NCBI GenBank assembly: GCA_020072785.1
Contig: JAIQGG010000002.1
Location: 1,488,001-1,552,000, forward strand
Direction of reading: 5' to 3'
Source: Terriglobia bacterium
GTDB taxonomy: Bacteria; Acidobacteriota; Terriglobia; Acidiferrales; UBA7541
Length of the DNA stretch: 64,000 bases
Shown here: one piece after another, positions 50,890-59,532 of the stretch
Layout: every line of letters starts with the position of its first letter
How positions within the stretch are numbered: the first letter of the stretch is position 1
Notes under the pieces: generated by a model
Told to the model about the DNA's origin: nothing
Database searches by the model: none
Seen by the model: the letters and a program-made list of their open reading frames with translations, nothing else
Position numbers and translations under genes: made by a program

Positions 50890-53120
50890 GCCCGATGAAT
50901 TTCAAGCAACGCCTGCGTCTGGCGGTTGGCGGCGTCCTCCTGACGCTGCTGCTTGCCGCCGTTTTCACCCTCGGCTCGCTGGATATGCCTTTCGAGCCCA
51001 AGACCTGGCCGCAGGTCCTGACCCTCTACGCCGTGTCCAGCTTCATCACCGCGGCTCTGATCGTCTTCGGGCTGGTGCTGATGCGCACGGTTCTGCGCCT
51101 GTGGAACGAGCGCAACAAACAGCAGCTTGGTGCGCGCTTCAAGACCAAGATGGTTCTGGGCGCGATGGTCATCTCCCTGCTGCCCATCTTTTTCATGTTC
51201 ATCGTCAGCTACTCGCTCCTCAACCGTACCCTGGCGCGCTGGTTTCCCCGCCCGCTGGAACTCGCCGTTCAGGAGACCCGGGAGTTGCTCGCCGATTTCG
51301 GCAGGGTGCAGTTGCAGCGCATGAACGATCTGGGAGCTGCCGCGGTTGCTTCCTCCGGTTCTTCGGCCACGAAGGGACCAGCATCGCAACCCGGGGAGTG
51401 GCCCGCGCGAGCCGTTGCTATGGGCGCGGATGCTGCCTGGCTGCTGCACGAAGATGGCAGCATGTCCCATGTGCTGCGCCGCGTTTCCCCGGCGCCCAAC
51501 TCCACGCAAACCGCCATCCCTCTCGCGGTCACGCCGCGGCGGGCCCGCACGCTGCCCAGCGGCGCGCAGATCTGGCTTCTGGGACAGGAAACCTACATCG
51601 GGAACACCCCGCTGCCTTCCCCAAACGCCGCGGTGCTGGTGGTAGCGCGCCGCCTCCCCCAGAATTTCCTTCAGCGCTACGCGGAAGTGGACAAGCAGTC
51701 CCTGGCCTACGGTTACGAAAAGCAGCATCTGCGCGCCCTCAAGACGCAGATGCTGCAGATCCTTCTACTCTTCACCCTGCTTCTGCTCTTCGCCGCGTTG
51801 TGGATGGCCCTCTTTCTCGCCAAGCAGGTCACCGTCCCCATTCAGGCCCTGGCCGAAGGCACCCGGGAAATCTCCTCCGGCAATTTCGACTACCAGGTCC
51901 CCGAACAGGCGCAGGACGAACTCGGCGTGCTGGTGCGCTCCTTCAACGCCATGACTACCCAGTTGCGCGACAGCCGCCGCCAGATCGACGAATTCACGCG
52001 CAGCCTGCAGCAGGCCGTTCAGGAGTTGGAGCGCCGCCGCCAGCTCATGGAGACGATTCTGGAGAACATCCCCACCGGGGTCATTTCGCTGGACGCCAGC
52101 GGCGCCGTTCTGCGCACCAATCCGGCCATGACCCGCATCACCGGGGAGGCTGCGGGAAACGCGCAGAACCTGGAACAGCTGTTGGGGCCGGACGCGGCCC
52201 GCTTGGTGCACAATCTGATGCGCCGCGCCCAGCGCATGGGCGTGGTCACACGGGAGATCGAGCTGATCGTGCAGGGCCGCGTGCTGCACGCCGCGGTCAC
52301 GGTGAGTTCGCTGGGGCCGCGCCGCGCCAATACCGGCTACGTCGTGGTTCTTGACGATCTCACCGAAGTGCTGCGCGCCCAGAAATCGGCGGCCTGGCAG
52401 GAAGTGGCCAAGCGCATCGCGCATGAAATCAAGAATCCCCTGACGCCGATCCAGCTATCCGCCCAGCGTTTGACCCGCTTCCTGGAGCGCCGCGGCGCCC
52501 AGCCCGGCGCGCCAGCCGAGCGCGATCCGGAGCTGGCCAGGCTGGTGCAGGAATGTTCGCAGCTCATCGAACGCGAAGTCGCCACCCTGGCTTCCCTGGT
52601 CAACGAGTTTTCCCAGTTTGTGCGTTTCCCCACCGCCAAGCTCGGCCCCACGGACGCCAATCAGGTGATCCGCGAGGCTCTCGAGGTCTTCGCCGGGCGG
52701 CTCGACGGCGTCTCCGTGCAGACGCAACTGGAAGTCCATCTTCCCGCCGTGCGCGGGGACGGCGGACTGCTCCGCAGCGTCTTCGTCAATTTGATTGACA
52801 ACGCCGCGGAAGCCCTGGAGAACGCCCGGGTCAAACAGATCCGCATCGCCACCCGCGCGATCCCCGACGCCGAAATGGTGGAGATCCGCATCGAAGACAC
52901 CGGCCACGGCATCTCTCCGGAGGACAAGGACAAGCTTTTCCTGCCCACGTTTTCGACCAAGGAACGCGGCACGGGCCTGGGTCTGGCCATCGCCGCGCGC
53001 ATCATTGCCGAACATGGCGGTACAATCCGTGTGGAGGATAATCGTCCGGTCGGCTCGCGTTTTTTTATTGAGCTTCCGGTGATCGAGCCCGTTCCGGCCC
53101 CGTCCGGAGAAGGCGTGTGA
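50886..53120 (+). CDS. ntrY: NtrY-like sensor histidine kinase
   Basis: 744 aa from the ATG at 50886, which overlaps the glycosylase stop by 4 nt. Several membrane helices, an extracytoplasmic region (about 125-275), a further helix and HAMP domain (about 290-365; VTVPIQALAEGTREISSGNFDYQVP), a PAS domain (about 385-490), HisKA with H513 (AKRIAHEIKNPLTPIQLSAQRL, the NtrY-type box) and HATPase_c (NLIDNAAEAL, DTGHGI, GTGLGLAIAARI). Pairs with the regulator that starts 21 nt later. Nitrogen or redox/envelope signals are known inputs of NtrY homologues; the input here is not determined. Confidence 0.9.
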   Translation: MSPMNFKQRLRLAVGGVLLTLLLAAVFTLGSLDMPFEPKTWPQVLTLYAVSSFITAALIVFGLVLMRTVLRLWNERNKQQLGARFKTKMVLGAMVISLLPIFFMFIVSYSLLNRTLARWFPRPLELAVQETRELLADFGRVQLQRMNDLGAAAVASSGSSATKGPASQPGEWPARAVAMGADAAWLLHEDGSMSHVLRRVSPAPNSTQTAIPLAVTPRRARTLPSGAQIWLLGQETYIGNTPLPSPNAAVLVVARRLPQNFLQRYAEVDKQSLAYGYEKQHLRALKTQMLQILLLFTLLLLFAALWMALFLAKQVTVPIQALAEGTREISSGNFDYQVPEQAQDELGVLVRSFNAMTTQLRDSRRQIDEFTRSLQQAVQELERRRQLMETILENIPTGVISLDASGAVLRTNPAMTRITGEAAGNAQNLEQLLGPDAARLVHNLMRRAQRMGVVTREIELIVQGRVLHAAVTVSSLGPRRANTGYVVVLDDLTEVLRAQKSAAWQEVAKRIAHEIKNPLTPIQLSAQRLTRFLERRGAQPGAPAERDPELARLVQECSQLIEREVATLASLVNEFSQFVRFPTAKLGPTDANQVIREALEVFAGRLDGVSVQTQLEVHLPAVRGDGGLLRSVFVNLIDNAAEALENARVKQIRIATRAIPDAEMVEIRIEDTGHGISPEDKDKLFLPTFSTKERGTGLGLAIAARIIAEHGGTIRVEDNRPVGSRFFIELPVIEPVPAPSGEGV

Positions 53121-53141
53121 CGCGGGCCTAGCCCGAAACCC

Positions 53142-54500
53142 ATGACCACCCATTCCCGCATCCTGGTTGTGGACGACGAAGCGGGCATCCGCGAATCGCT
53201 CTCCTCGATCCTGCGCGACGAGGGCTATCTCGTCGAAGCCCTGCCGTCCGGCGAAGAGGCCTTGCTGCGCGCCTCCGCCGGCGACTTCGAAGTCGTGCTC
53301 CTGGACATCTGGCTGGCCGGAATGGACGGCCTGCAGACCCTCAGCCGCCTGCAGGCTCTGCCCCGCCCGCCCCTGGTGATCATCATCTCCGGCCACGGCA
53401 ACATCGAGACCGCCGTGCGCGCCACCAAGCTCGGGGCCTTTGACTTCGTCGAAAAGCCGCTCTCTCTGGAGAAGATCATCGTCCTGGTGCGCAACGCCGT
53501 GCAGCAGCGCCATCTTGCGGTGGAAAACCAGCTCTTGCGCGCGGAACTCGGCCAGCGCTACCGGGTCATCGGCGACAGCGTGCCCATGAAGGCGCTGCGC
53601 CAGCAGATCGCGGTTACCGCCCCCACCAACGGCCGCGTCCTCATCTACGGCGAAAGCGGCACCGGCAAAGAGCTCGTCGCCCGCGCCCTACACGCCGCCA
53701 GCCTGCGCAGCAACGGCCCGTTCGTGGAGATGAATTGCGCGGCCATTCCCGAAGAGCTGATCGAATCCGAGCTTTTCGGTCACGTCAAAGGCAGCTTCAC
53801 CGGAGCCACCGAAGACAAGATCGGCAAATTCCAGAAGGCCGACGGCGGCACGCTCTTCCTCGACGAAGTCGGCGACATGAGCCTGCGCACCCAGTCCAAG
53901 GTCCTACGCGTCCTCGAGCAGCAGCGTTTCGAGCCCGTCGGCTCCAACCAGACCGTCACCGTGGACGTCCGGGTCATCGCCGCCACCAACAAGAATCTCG
54001 AACAGGAGATCGCCCGTGGCGCCTTCCGCCAGGATCTCTTCTACCGCCTGAACGTCATTCCCTTCTTCGTGCCCCCGCTGCGCGAGCGCCAGGAGGATAT
54101 CCCCATCCTGGCCCGCTATTTCCTCGCCGAGTTCTGCGAGGCCTACGGCCGCCGCACCCGGGAGATCAGCGAAGCCGCCCTGGAGGTTCTCCTCCGCTAT
54201 CCCTGGCCCGGCAACGTCCGCGAATTGCGCAATCTCGTCGAGCGCCTCGTGATCATGTGCCCGCAGCAGCGCATTGAGCCCCACCACCTTCCGCCCGAGC
54301 TCTTCCGCGGCGCTGCGGAAAGCCCGCAGCAGCCGTACGCCACGCTGCAGGAAGCGCGCAGCGCCTACGAGCGTGAATTCATTCTGCGCAAGCTCCAGGA
54401 GCACCGCTGGAACATGACTCAGACCGCCGCCTCCCTCGGCGTCGAACGCAGTCACCTCTACCGCAAAATGAAGTCCCTGGGCATCGCCGCTCCGGACTAA
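53142..54500 (+). CDS. ntrX: NtrX-like sigma-54-family response regulator
   Basis: 452 aa: receiver with D55 (VLLDIWLAG; the typical NtrX DIWL), AAA+ with Walker A GESGTGKE (170-177) and a Fis-type HTH (NMTQTAASLGVERSHLYRKMKSLG), the NtrX end. The sigma-54 contact loop is GSFTGA (217-222) instead of GAFTGA, so activation of sigma-54 may be weak or replaced by other regulatory modes. Partner of NtrY. Confidence 0.92.
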   Translation: MTTHSRILVVDDEAGIRESLSSILRDEGYLVEALPSGEEALLRASAGDFEVVLLDIWLAGMDGLQTLSRLQALPRPPLVIIISGHGNIETAVRATKLGAFDFVEKPLSLEKIIVLVRNAVQQRHLAVENQLLRAELGQRYRVIGDSVPMKALRQQIAVTAPTNGRVLIYGESGTGKELVARALHAASLRSNGPFVEMNCAAIPEELIESELFGHVKGSFTGATEDKIGKFQKADGGTLFLDEVGDMSLRTQSKVLRVLEQQRFEPVGSNQTVTVDVRVIAATNKNLEQEIARGAFRQDLFYRLNVIPFFVPPLRERQEDIPILARYFLAEFCEAYGRRTREISEAALEVLLRYPWPGNVRELRNLVERLVIMCPQQRIEPHHLPPELFRGAAESPQQPYATLQEARSAYEREFILRKLQEHRWNMTQTAASLGVERSHLYRKMKSLGIAAPD

Positions 54501-54807
54501 AATCGCCATCCGTCTTCTCCGCCAGACGGAGTTGCGCGCATTTATCACTCCGGTGCATACATGCTTATTGGTTTGGCTCTCCTCCCGTAACGATTCTCCG
54601 GATGGCCGCGATTAAATGTCGCCGGAATTCCCGAAACGGTGTAGCCTTCCCGCAATTCGGTGCACGACCTGGACAGCTTGGAGTGAATCCGCGGTTCTCG
54701 CACGGGTGTTTTCGCCCCGCCGCGGCCCGACTCACTGGCACGTTGCGCCGTCTTGATTGGCCTCTCGGCTCGTACGGCGTGGCACGTCAATATAGAGGAG
54801 AACCGCT
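54501..54807. other. Gene-free interval with a weak hairpin
   Basis: Only a 7-bp inverted repeat, TCCGTCT (54509-54515) / AGACGGA (54524-54530), without a T run, follows the ntrX stop. The rest shows no convincing gene, RNA or promoter; a minus-strand open frame (54545-54877) has no family features and overlaps a better-supported gene. Confidence 0.55.
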
Positions 54808-55419
54808 TTGAAAAAAATCCTGATTGCGCTGCTAGCCATCCTGGCAGCGGGGGTTCCGCCGGTGCGCGGACAGGCACAGATCAGCAGCACGGCCAAGCCA
54901 TCGTTCCCGGAATCCAAGAGGCGCACATTTTTCCCCAAAAACTGGGTGCGGGGTTTCGTGGATTTCGGGATCGCGCCTTCGCACAATGAACCGGACCTCG
55001 GCCGCTGCGCGTTTCCCCAGGCGCCGAACTCGGGCGGCGCTGGCACGCGCTGCACGGCCTACGCGCGCTACATGCTGAGCGGCTACCTGGAGTTCCAGCC
55101 GCTGGCCCGTACTCCGGCACGCCACATCTTCCTCTTCTTCGAACCCAAGATCTCTTTCGGCAACAATATCCCGCAACTCAGCTACTCCGCTTCGATGGAG
55201 CCGATTGCCTATGACCGCTCCGTGGGTCTGGGATTCCAACTGCCGCGAAATTTCGAACTGCGCGTCACGCAGCACCAGGTCGATTACCTGGGCCGCTATA
55301 GCCACTATGTGGGTCCCTCGGATCTCGGCAAAAACGGCCCCTACGGCCTGTATACCACCTTCAGCGTGCGCTGGTCGTTCGGCGGGTATGGGCGCGCGGG
55401 CGCGCCGTCAGCATACTGA
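54808..55419 (+). CDS. Secreted beta-rich protein of unknown function, outer-membrane-barrel-like
   Basis: 203 aa. TTG start at 54808 with an optimal GAGGAG ribosome site; signal peptide MKKILIALLAILAAGVPPVRGQAQ (cleaved at about 22). The rest alternates hydrophobic and polar residues (FVDFGIAPS, YLEFQPLART, IFLFFEPKISFGN, VGLGFQLPRNFELRVTQHQV) and ends GLYTTFSVRWSFGG, with an aromatic near the terminus, as in small outer-membrane beta-barrels. Two cysteines (RCAFPQ, RCTAY) may bond. I do not recognise a family. Confidence 0.7.
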   Translation: MKKILIALLAILAAGVPPVRGQAQISSTAKPSFPESKRRTFFPKNWVRGFVDFGIAPSHNEPDLGRCAFPQAPNSGGAGTRCTAYARYMLSGYLEFQPLARTPARHIFLFFEPKISFGNNIPQLSYSASMEPIAYDRSVGLGFQLPRNFELRVTQHQVDYLGRYSHYVGPSDLGKNGPYGLYTTFSVRWSFGGYGRAGAPSAY

Positions 55420-55440
55420 ACACTGCGGATCTTGAAGGCA

Positions 55441-55467
55441 GGCCGCCGCGAGACGCCGCGGCCTTTT
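55441..55467 (+). terminator. Possible terminator after the secreted protein gene
   Basis: GGCCGC (55441-55446) and GCGGCC (55458-55463) followed by TTTT (55464-55467). It abuts the 3' end of the convergent era gene. Alternative pairings exist inside it. Confidence 0.45.
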
Positions 55468-56419
55468 ACTCTTCCTCGTCCTGCGCTTCGTTCTGATCTT
55501 CGGTCAGGGCGTCGAGCTGCACGTGCCAGTCCAGATCCCGGACGCGTTGCGGGTGATCGCGCCAGCCGGGCACTACCTTCACGTGCGTTTCCAGAAAGAT
55601 CTTTGTGTCCAGCAGCGCTTCCATCTCTTTGCGCGCTTCCGTGCCGATGCGCTTGAGCATCGCCCCCTTGCTCCCGATCAGGATCTTCTTCTGGGCGTCG
55701 CGCTCCACGTACAGCGTGGCGTAAATCCGCAGCAGCTTGGGGCTCTCTTCGAATTTCTCCACCACTACCGCCAGCGCGTGCGGCACCTCGTGATACGTCA
55801 GGTCGATGGCCTTTTCGCGGATGATCTCCGCCGCCAGGAAGCGCTCCGGCTGGTCCGTCACCTGGTCTTCGGGAAAGTGCGCCGCGCCTTCCGGCAGGTG
55901 CTGGACGATTTCGTCAAGCAGTTCTTTGCAGCCCGTGCCCTTCAGCGCGGAGATCGGCACGATGGCCGCGAAATCGTACTCCTTCTGATAGGCGTCGATC
56001 AGCGGCAGCAGCTGCGTCTTCGGCAGGCGGTCCACCTTGTTCAGCGCCAGGATCGTAGTTCCCCCGAAAGTCTTCGCGCGCTGGAGCAAGTAGACGTCGG
56101 GTCCGGCGAACGGCCGGCTGGCATCCACCATCAGCAGCAGCACGTCAATTCCTTCCAGCGCCGCGGCCACTTCGCGCATCATCTGCCGGCCCAGCGCGCT
56201 GGCCGCCTTGTGCAGCCCCGGCGTGTCAATGAACACGATCTGCCCGCCAGGACGGTTCACGATGCCCTGGATGCGGTTGCGCGTGGTCTGCGGCTTGGAC
56301 GTCACAATGGCAATCTTCTGCCCCACGAAGCGATTCAGCAGCGTGGATTTCCCCGCATTGGGCCGCCCGACGATGGCCACGAATCCGGAACGGAACGCCT
56401 GCTTCGGCTCGGTTGTCAT
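55466..56419 (-). CDS. era: GTPase Era
   Basis: 317 aa. G1 GRPNAGKST (18-26), G2 TTRNRIQGI, G3 DTPGLH, G4 NKVD, then a C-terminal KH domain (ILIGSKGAMLKRIGTEARKEME) for 16S rRNA 3' end. Needed for 30S maturation. Acidic C-terminal tail (DEEE) extends the usual end slightly. Last of the block phoH-ybeY-corC-era on the minus strand. Confidence 0.96.
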   Translation of the reverse strand: MTTEPKQAFRSGFVAIVGRPNAGKSTLLNRFVGQKIAIVTSKPQTTRNRIQGIVNRPGGQIVFIDTPGLHKAASALGRQMMREVAAALEGIDVLLLMVDASRPFAGPDVYLLQRAKTFGGTTILALNKVDRLPKTQLLPLIDAYQKEYDFAAIVPISALKGTGCKELLDEIVQHLPEGAAHFPEDQVTDQPERFLAAEIIREKAIDLTYHEVPHALAVVVEKFEESPKLLRIYATLYVERDAQKKILIGSKGAMLKRIGTEARKEMEALLDTKIFLETHVKVVPGWRDHPQRVRDLDWHVQLDALTEDQNEAQDEEE

Positions 56420-56573
56420 TACTCTCCTGATTGGATGTGCGGCTGCCGGAAATCGCCGCGGGAACGAAGAGACGCACCCGCAGCTGCGCTGTCAGTGTAG
56501 CAGGAACTGGCGTGTGCCAAGCGGGTGCGGCCTGCGAACGCAGATGGCGGCGTGTTTCCCTGCCCGGCACTTC

Positions 56574-57875
56574 TCAGACCTGCGCAACCTTCGGCATGCG
56601 CTCCTCGGCCAGCTTGCGAATGCGCACGCGCAGCACCTTGCGCTGGTTGGCCTCCAGCACTTCGAAGCGGTATCCTTCGAGATCGATCTGGTCGTTGGGC
56701 GAAGGCACGCGGCCCAGCAGGTGGCTGAGCAGCCCGGCGATGGTCGTCACTGTCTCGTCCGCATCCTTGCCGAACTGAATCCCCAGCAGTTCCTCGATAT
56801 TGGAGATGGCCACGCTGCCCCGCACCACGAACGCGCCGTCCGCCTCGCGCAGCACGTCCGCCCGGGGCTGCCGGCCTTCCCCGCCCATTTCCCCGACGAT
56901 CTCCTCGACCAGGTCCTCGACCGTGGCGATGCCTGCCACCGAGCCGTGTTCGTCGATCACCACCGCCATCTGCTGGTCCTTCTGGCGCATTTCCTTGAGC
57001 AACTCGGAGCCGCTCTTGGTCTCCGGCACCAGCAGCACCGGCCGCGTCAACTCGCGTACCCGCCGCCGCGACAGTTCGTTCTCCGGCACCTGCAGGAGAT
57101 CCTGCGCGAAGACCGTGCCGAAAATATCGTCCAGAGAGGTCTCAAACACCGGCATCCGCGAAAAACGCGTCTCCACGAAGCGCCGCCGCAGCTCGCCGAG
57201 CGTGGCTCCGGCGGAAATGGCCAGAATGTCCGGGCGCGGCGTCATCACCTCGCGCACCCGCTTGTCGCTGAACTCCACCACCTGCTCGATCAGTTCCGCC
57301 TGGCCACGCTCCAGGATGCCCTCCTCCTCTGCCGCTTCCACCAGCGCCTCGATCGCCTCGCTGTCCCCGCGCTTGGCTTCCACGCCTCCCGGCTCCTGCT
57401 CGGAAATGCGCGCCAGCGATTCCGCCCCGTCCAGAAAGACGCGCACCGGCCACACCAGCCAGATGCACGCGCGCACAAACGGCAGCAGCGGAAGGAGCCA
57501 GCGCCCCGTCGTCCGGTAGAGGAGCATGTCCGGCAAAAAATGCATCCCAACCACAACTTCCAGCCCCAGAAAAACGCAGAACTGCAGCAGCGCCTCCCAG
57601 GTTCCGGGCACGAAGTACACCAGCCCGCGCGTCGTTTCCACGATCAGCAGCGCTAGCCAGAAATGGCCGAGCAGCCGGAAGGTGCGCGCGGCGTGTCGCC
57701 GCTCCATGCGCAGCCGCGGCTCGATCTCCGCTTCGAAGATTTCCAGGTGCTCGTGAACACGGCCCGTGGTCATGCGTCCGAGCTCGCGATAGAGAATCGC
57801 CAGGTAGGAAAAGACAGGCAGCCCCGCGGCCAGCAGGGCGATGCTCAGGGCAAACAACCAGGATTCCGTAATCAC
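56574..57875 (-). CDS. CorC/HlyC-type CBS-domain membrane protein (CNNM family)
   Basis: 433 aa. Membrane part (DUF21-like, several helices to about residue 150), then paired CBS domains (REVMTPRPDILAISAGATLGEL; VVIDEHGSVAGIATVEDLVEEIVGE) and a CorC_HlyC C-terminal domain (GRVPSPNDQIDLEGYRFEVLEANQRKVLRVRI). Such proteins act in magnesium efflux or homeostasis; older names call them hemolysins. Its start overlaps the ybeY stop by 4 nt. Confidence 0.88.
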   Translation of the reverse strand: MITESWLFALSIALLAAGLPVFSYLAILYRELGRMTTGRVHEHLEIFEAEIEPRLRMERRHAARTFRLLGHFWLALLIVETTRGLVYFVPGTWEALLQFCVFLGLEVVVGMHFLPDMLLYRTTGRWLLPLLPFVRACIWLVWPVRVFLDGAESLARISEQEPGGVEAKRGDSEAIEALVEAAEEEGILERGQAELIEQVVEFSDKRVREVMTPRPDILAISAGATLGELRRRFVETRFSRMPVFETSLDDIFGTVFAQDLLQVPENELSRRRVRELTRPVLLVPETKSGSELLKEMRQKDQQMAVVIDEHGSVAGIATVEDLVEEIVGEMGGEGRQPRADVLREADGAFVVRGSVAISNIEELLGIQFGKDADETVTTIAGLLSHLLGRVPSPNDQIDLEGYRFEVLEANQRKVLRVRIRKLAEERMPKVAQV

Positions 57876-58321
57876 GCCAGCCTCAATCGCCGCCGCAGCT
57901 TCGCTTCCGCCCGGTCCATCTGTCCGCGGTCGGTCTCGTGGTCATAGCCGAGCAGGTGCAGCACCCCGTGCAGGATCAGGATGCGCAATTCCGCCGGAAA
58001 CGTCCGGCCAAAGCGCGCGGCATTGCGCCTTGCCGTGGCCGCGGAAATCGCGATGTCCCCGAGATAAGCGGTCGCGGCGCCTGCCGCCGCTTTGCGGCGC
58101 AGCGCCATCGGCTTCTTGCGCGCTTCCGCCGGAAAAGACAGCACGTCCGTGGGTCCCTGTTTCCCGCGGTAGGACTCGTTCATGCGGGCGATCTCCGCTT
58201 CGCTCACGATGCACACCGTCACGCTGGATTCCGCCAAACCCAGCTCGCTCGCGACGCGCCGGAGAAACTCTTCGAGTGGCCGGCGCGCGATGCGCACCGA
58301 CCGCTGGCGGTTCAGGATCAT
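57872..58321 (-). CDS. ybeY: Endoribonuclease YbeY
   Basis: 149 aa. Zinc motif H118-G-V-L-H122-L-L-G-Y-D-H128, plus TDVLSFP. Involved in 16S rRNA 3' processing and ribosome quality control. Overlaps phoH by 4 nt and the CorC-like gene by 4 nt. A Lys/Ala-rich insertion (about residues 68-84) lengthens the middle region. Confidence 0.95.
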   Translation of the reverse strand: MILNRQRSVRIARRPLEEFLRRVASELGLAESSVTVCIVSEAEIARMNESYRGKQGPTDVLSFPAEARKKPMALRRKAAAGAATAYLGDIAISAATARRNAARFGRTFPAELRILILHGVLHLLGYDHETDRGQMDRAEAKLRRRLRLA

Positions 58322-59334
58322 CCTTGCGATTCTTCTTTTTTGCCGGCTGCGTCCGCCTTGCCATTCTCGGAGGGGTTGCTGCGCGCGCCCGGCGGCACCT
58401 CGTACTCCTCATAGGCGCGGATGATCTGCTGCACCAGGTTGTGGCGCACCACGTCCTTCTCGCTGAACTGCACCACCGCGATGCCCTCGATCTTGCCGCA
58501 GATCTCGATCGCCTCCACCAGCCCGGAGCGCTTCCCGGCCGGCAAATCGATCTGCGTGATGTCCCCGGTGATGACCGCCTTGGAATTGAAGCCCAGCCGC
58601 GTCAGGAACATTTTCATCTGCTCGCTGGTGGTGTTCTGCGCCTCGTCGAGGATCACGAAAGAGTCGTTCAGCGTGCGCCCGCGCATGAACGCCAGCGGCG
58701 CCACCTCGATAATCCCTTTTTCCAGGAAGCGCTCCAGTTTGTCCGCGTCCAGCATGTCGTAGAGCGCGTCGTACAGCGGCCGCATGTACGGATCGATCTT
58801 CTGCTGCAGCGTGCCGGGGAGGAAACCCAGCCGCTCCCCCGCTTCCACCGCCGGCCGCGCCAGGATGATGCGGTTAAGCTGCTTGGTCAGCAGCGCGGAG
58901 ACGGCCATGGCCACGGCCAGATACGTCTTCCCGGTGCCTCCCGGGCCGATGCCGAAAGTCATGTCGTGCCGCTCGATCGCTTCCATGTACAGCCGCTGGT
59001 TGGCGCCTTTGGGGTGCACGCTTTTCTTCCCGAAAGCCCGCGCGTAGCCCGGTTCCAGCGCCGTCCGCGGCGCCACGTGCAGGTCCTGGGTGGCCACGCG
59101 GATCAGCGACTTCACTTCGCTGGCCGTGAGCGTGCGTCCGCCCCGCGAAAGATGGTTGTACTCCTCCAGGATGCGCGCCGCGCGCTCCACCTGCGCGCGC
59201 TGCCCCTCGATGGTCAGGTCGCGGTCCTGTAGGTTGATCTGCACGTCCAGCGAGGATTCGAGCAGGCGCAGATTTTCGTCCAGCGTTCCGAAGAGCGGCT
59301 CGATTTTCCCGGAAATGTGCACGGTGCGTCGCAT
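58318..59334 (-). CDS. phoH: PhoH-family ATPase/RNA-binding protein
   Basis: 338 aa. N-terminal KH-like part, then Walker A GPGGTGKT (130-137), Walker [11 protein letters not shown], and [24 protein letters not shown], all PhoH signatures. Usually co-encoded with ybeY and linked to RNA metabolism. First gene of the minus-strand block; start ATG at 59334. The last 25 residues are charged and disordered. Confidence 0.95.
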   Translation of the reverse strand: MRRTVHISGKIEPLFGTLDENLRLLESSLDVQINLQDRDLTIEGQRAQVERAARILEEYNHLSRGGRTLTASEVKSLIRVATQDLHVAPRTALEPGYARAFGKKSVHPKGANQRLYMEAIERHDMTFGIGPGGTGKTYLAVAMAVSALLTKQLNRIILARPAVEAGERLGFLPGTLQQKIDPYMRPLYDALYDMLDADKLERFLEKGIIEVAPLAFMRGRTLNDSFVILDEAQNTTSEQMKMFLTRLGFNSKAVITGDITQIDLPAGKRSGLVEAIEICGKIEGIAVVQFSEKDVVRHNLVQQIIRAYEEYEVPPGARSNPSENGKADAAGKKEESQG

Positions 59335-59532
59335 CCAATTGCTGGGTTTACCGATGGGGGCTGGTGCGCTGATGGGTGATTCCTCCTCGGCAAGGAGAAA
59401 CTACAGCGAGCCTATCCCACCCCCGCCCGCGGGTCAAGTTACACACTCATTACACCGGGTCCTGGAACGCGCACCTTGCATGTATACTTTTCTTGTAGTG
59501 CAACCGGAAGGGAGATCCCGCTTCAGGGTCGT

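Noticed and set aside
54545-54877. Minus-strand open frame of 110 codons
   Set aside because: No recognisable features, and it overlaps the better-supported secreted protein gene with its strong ribosome site.
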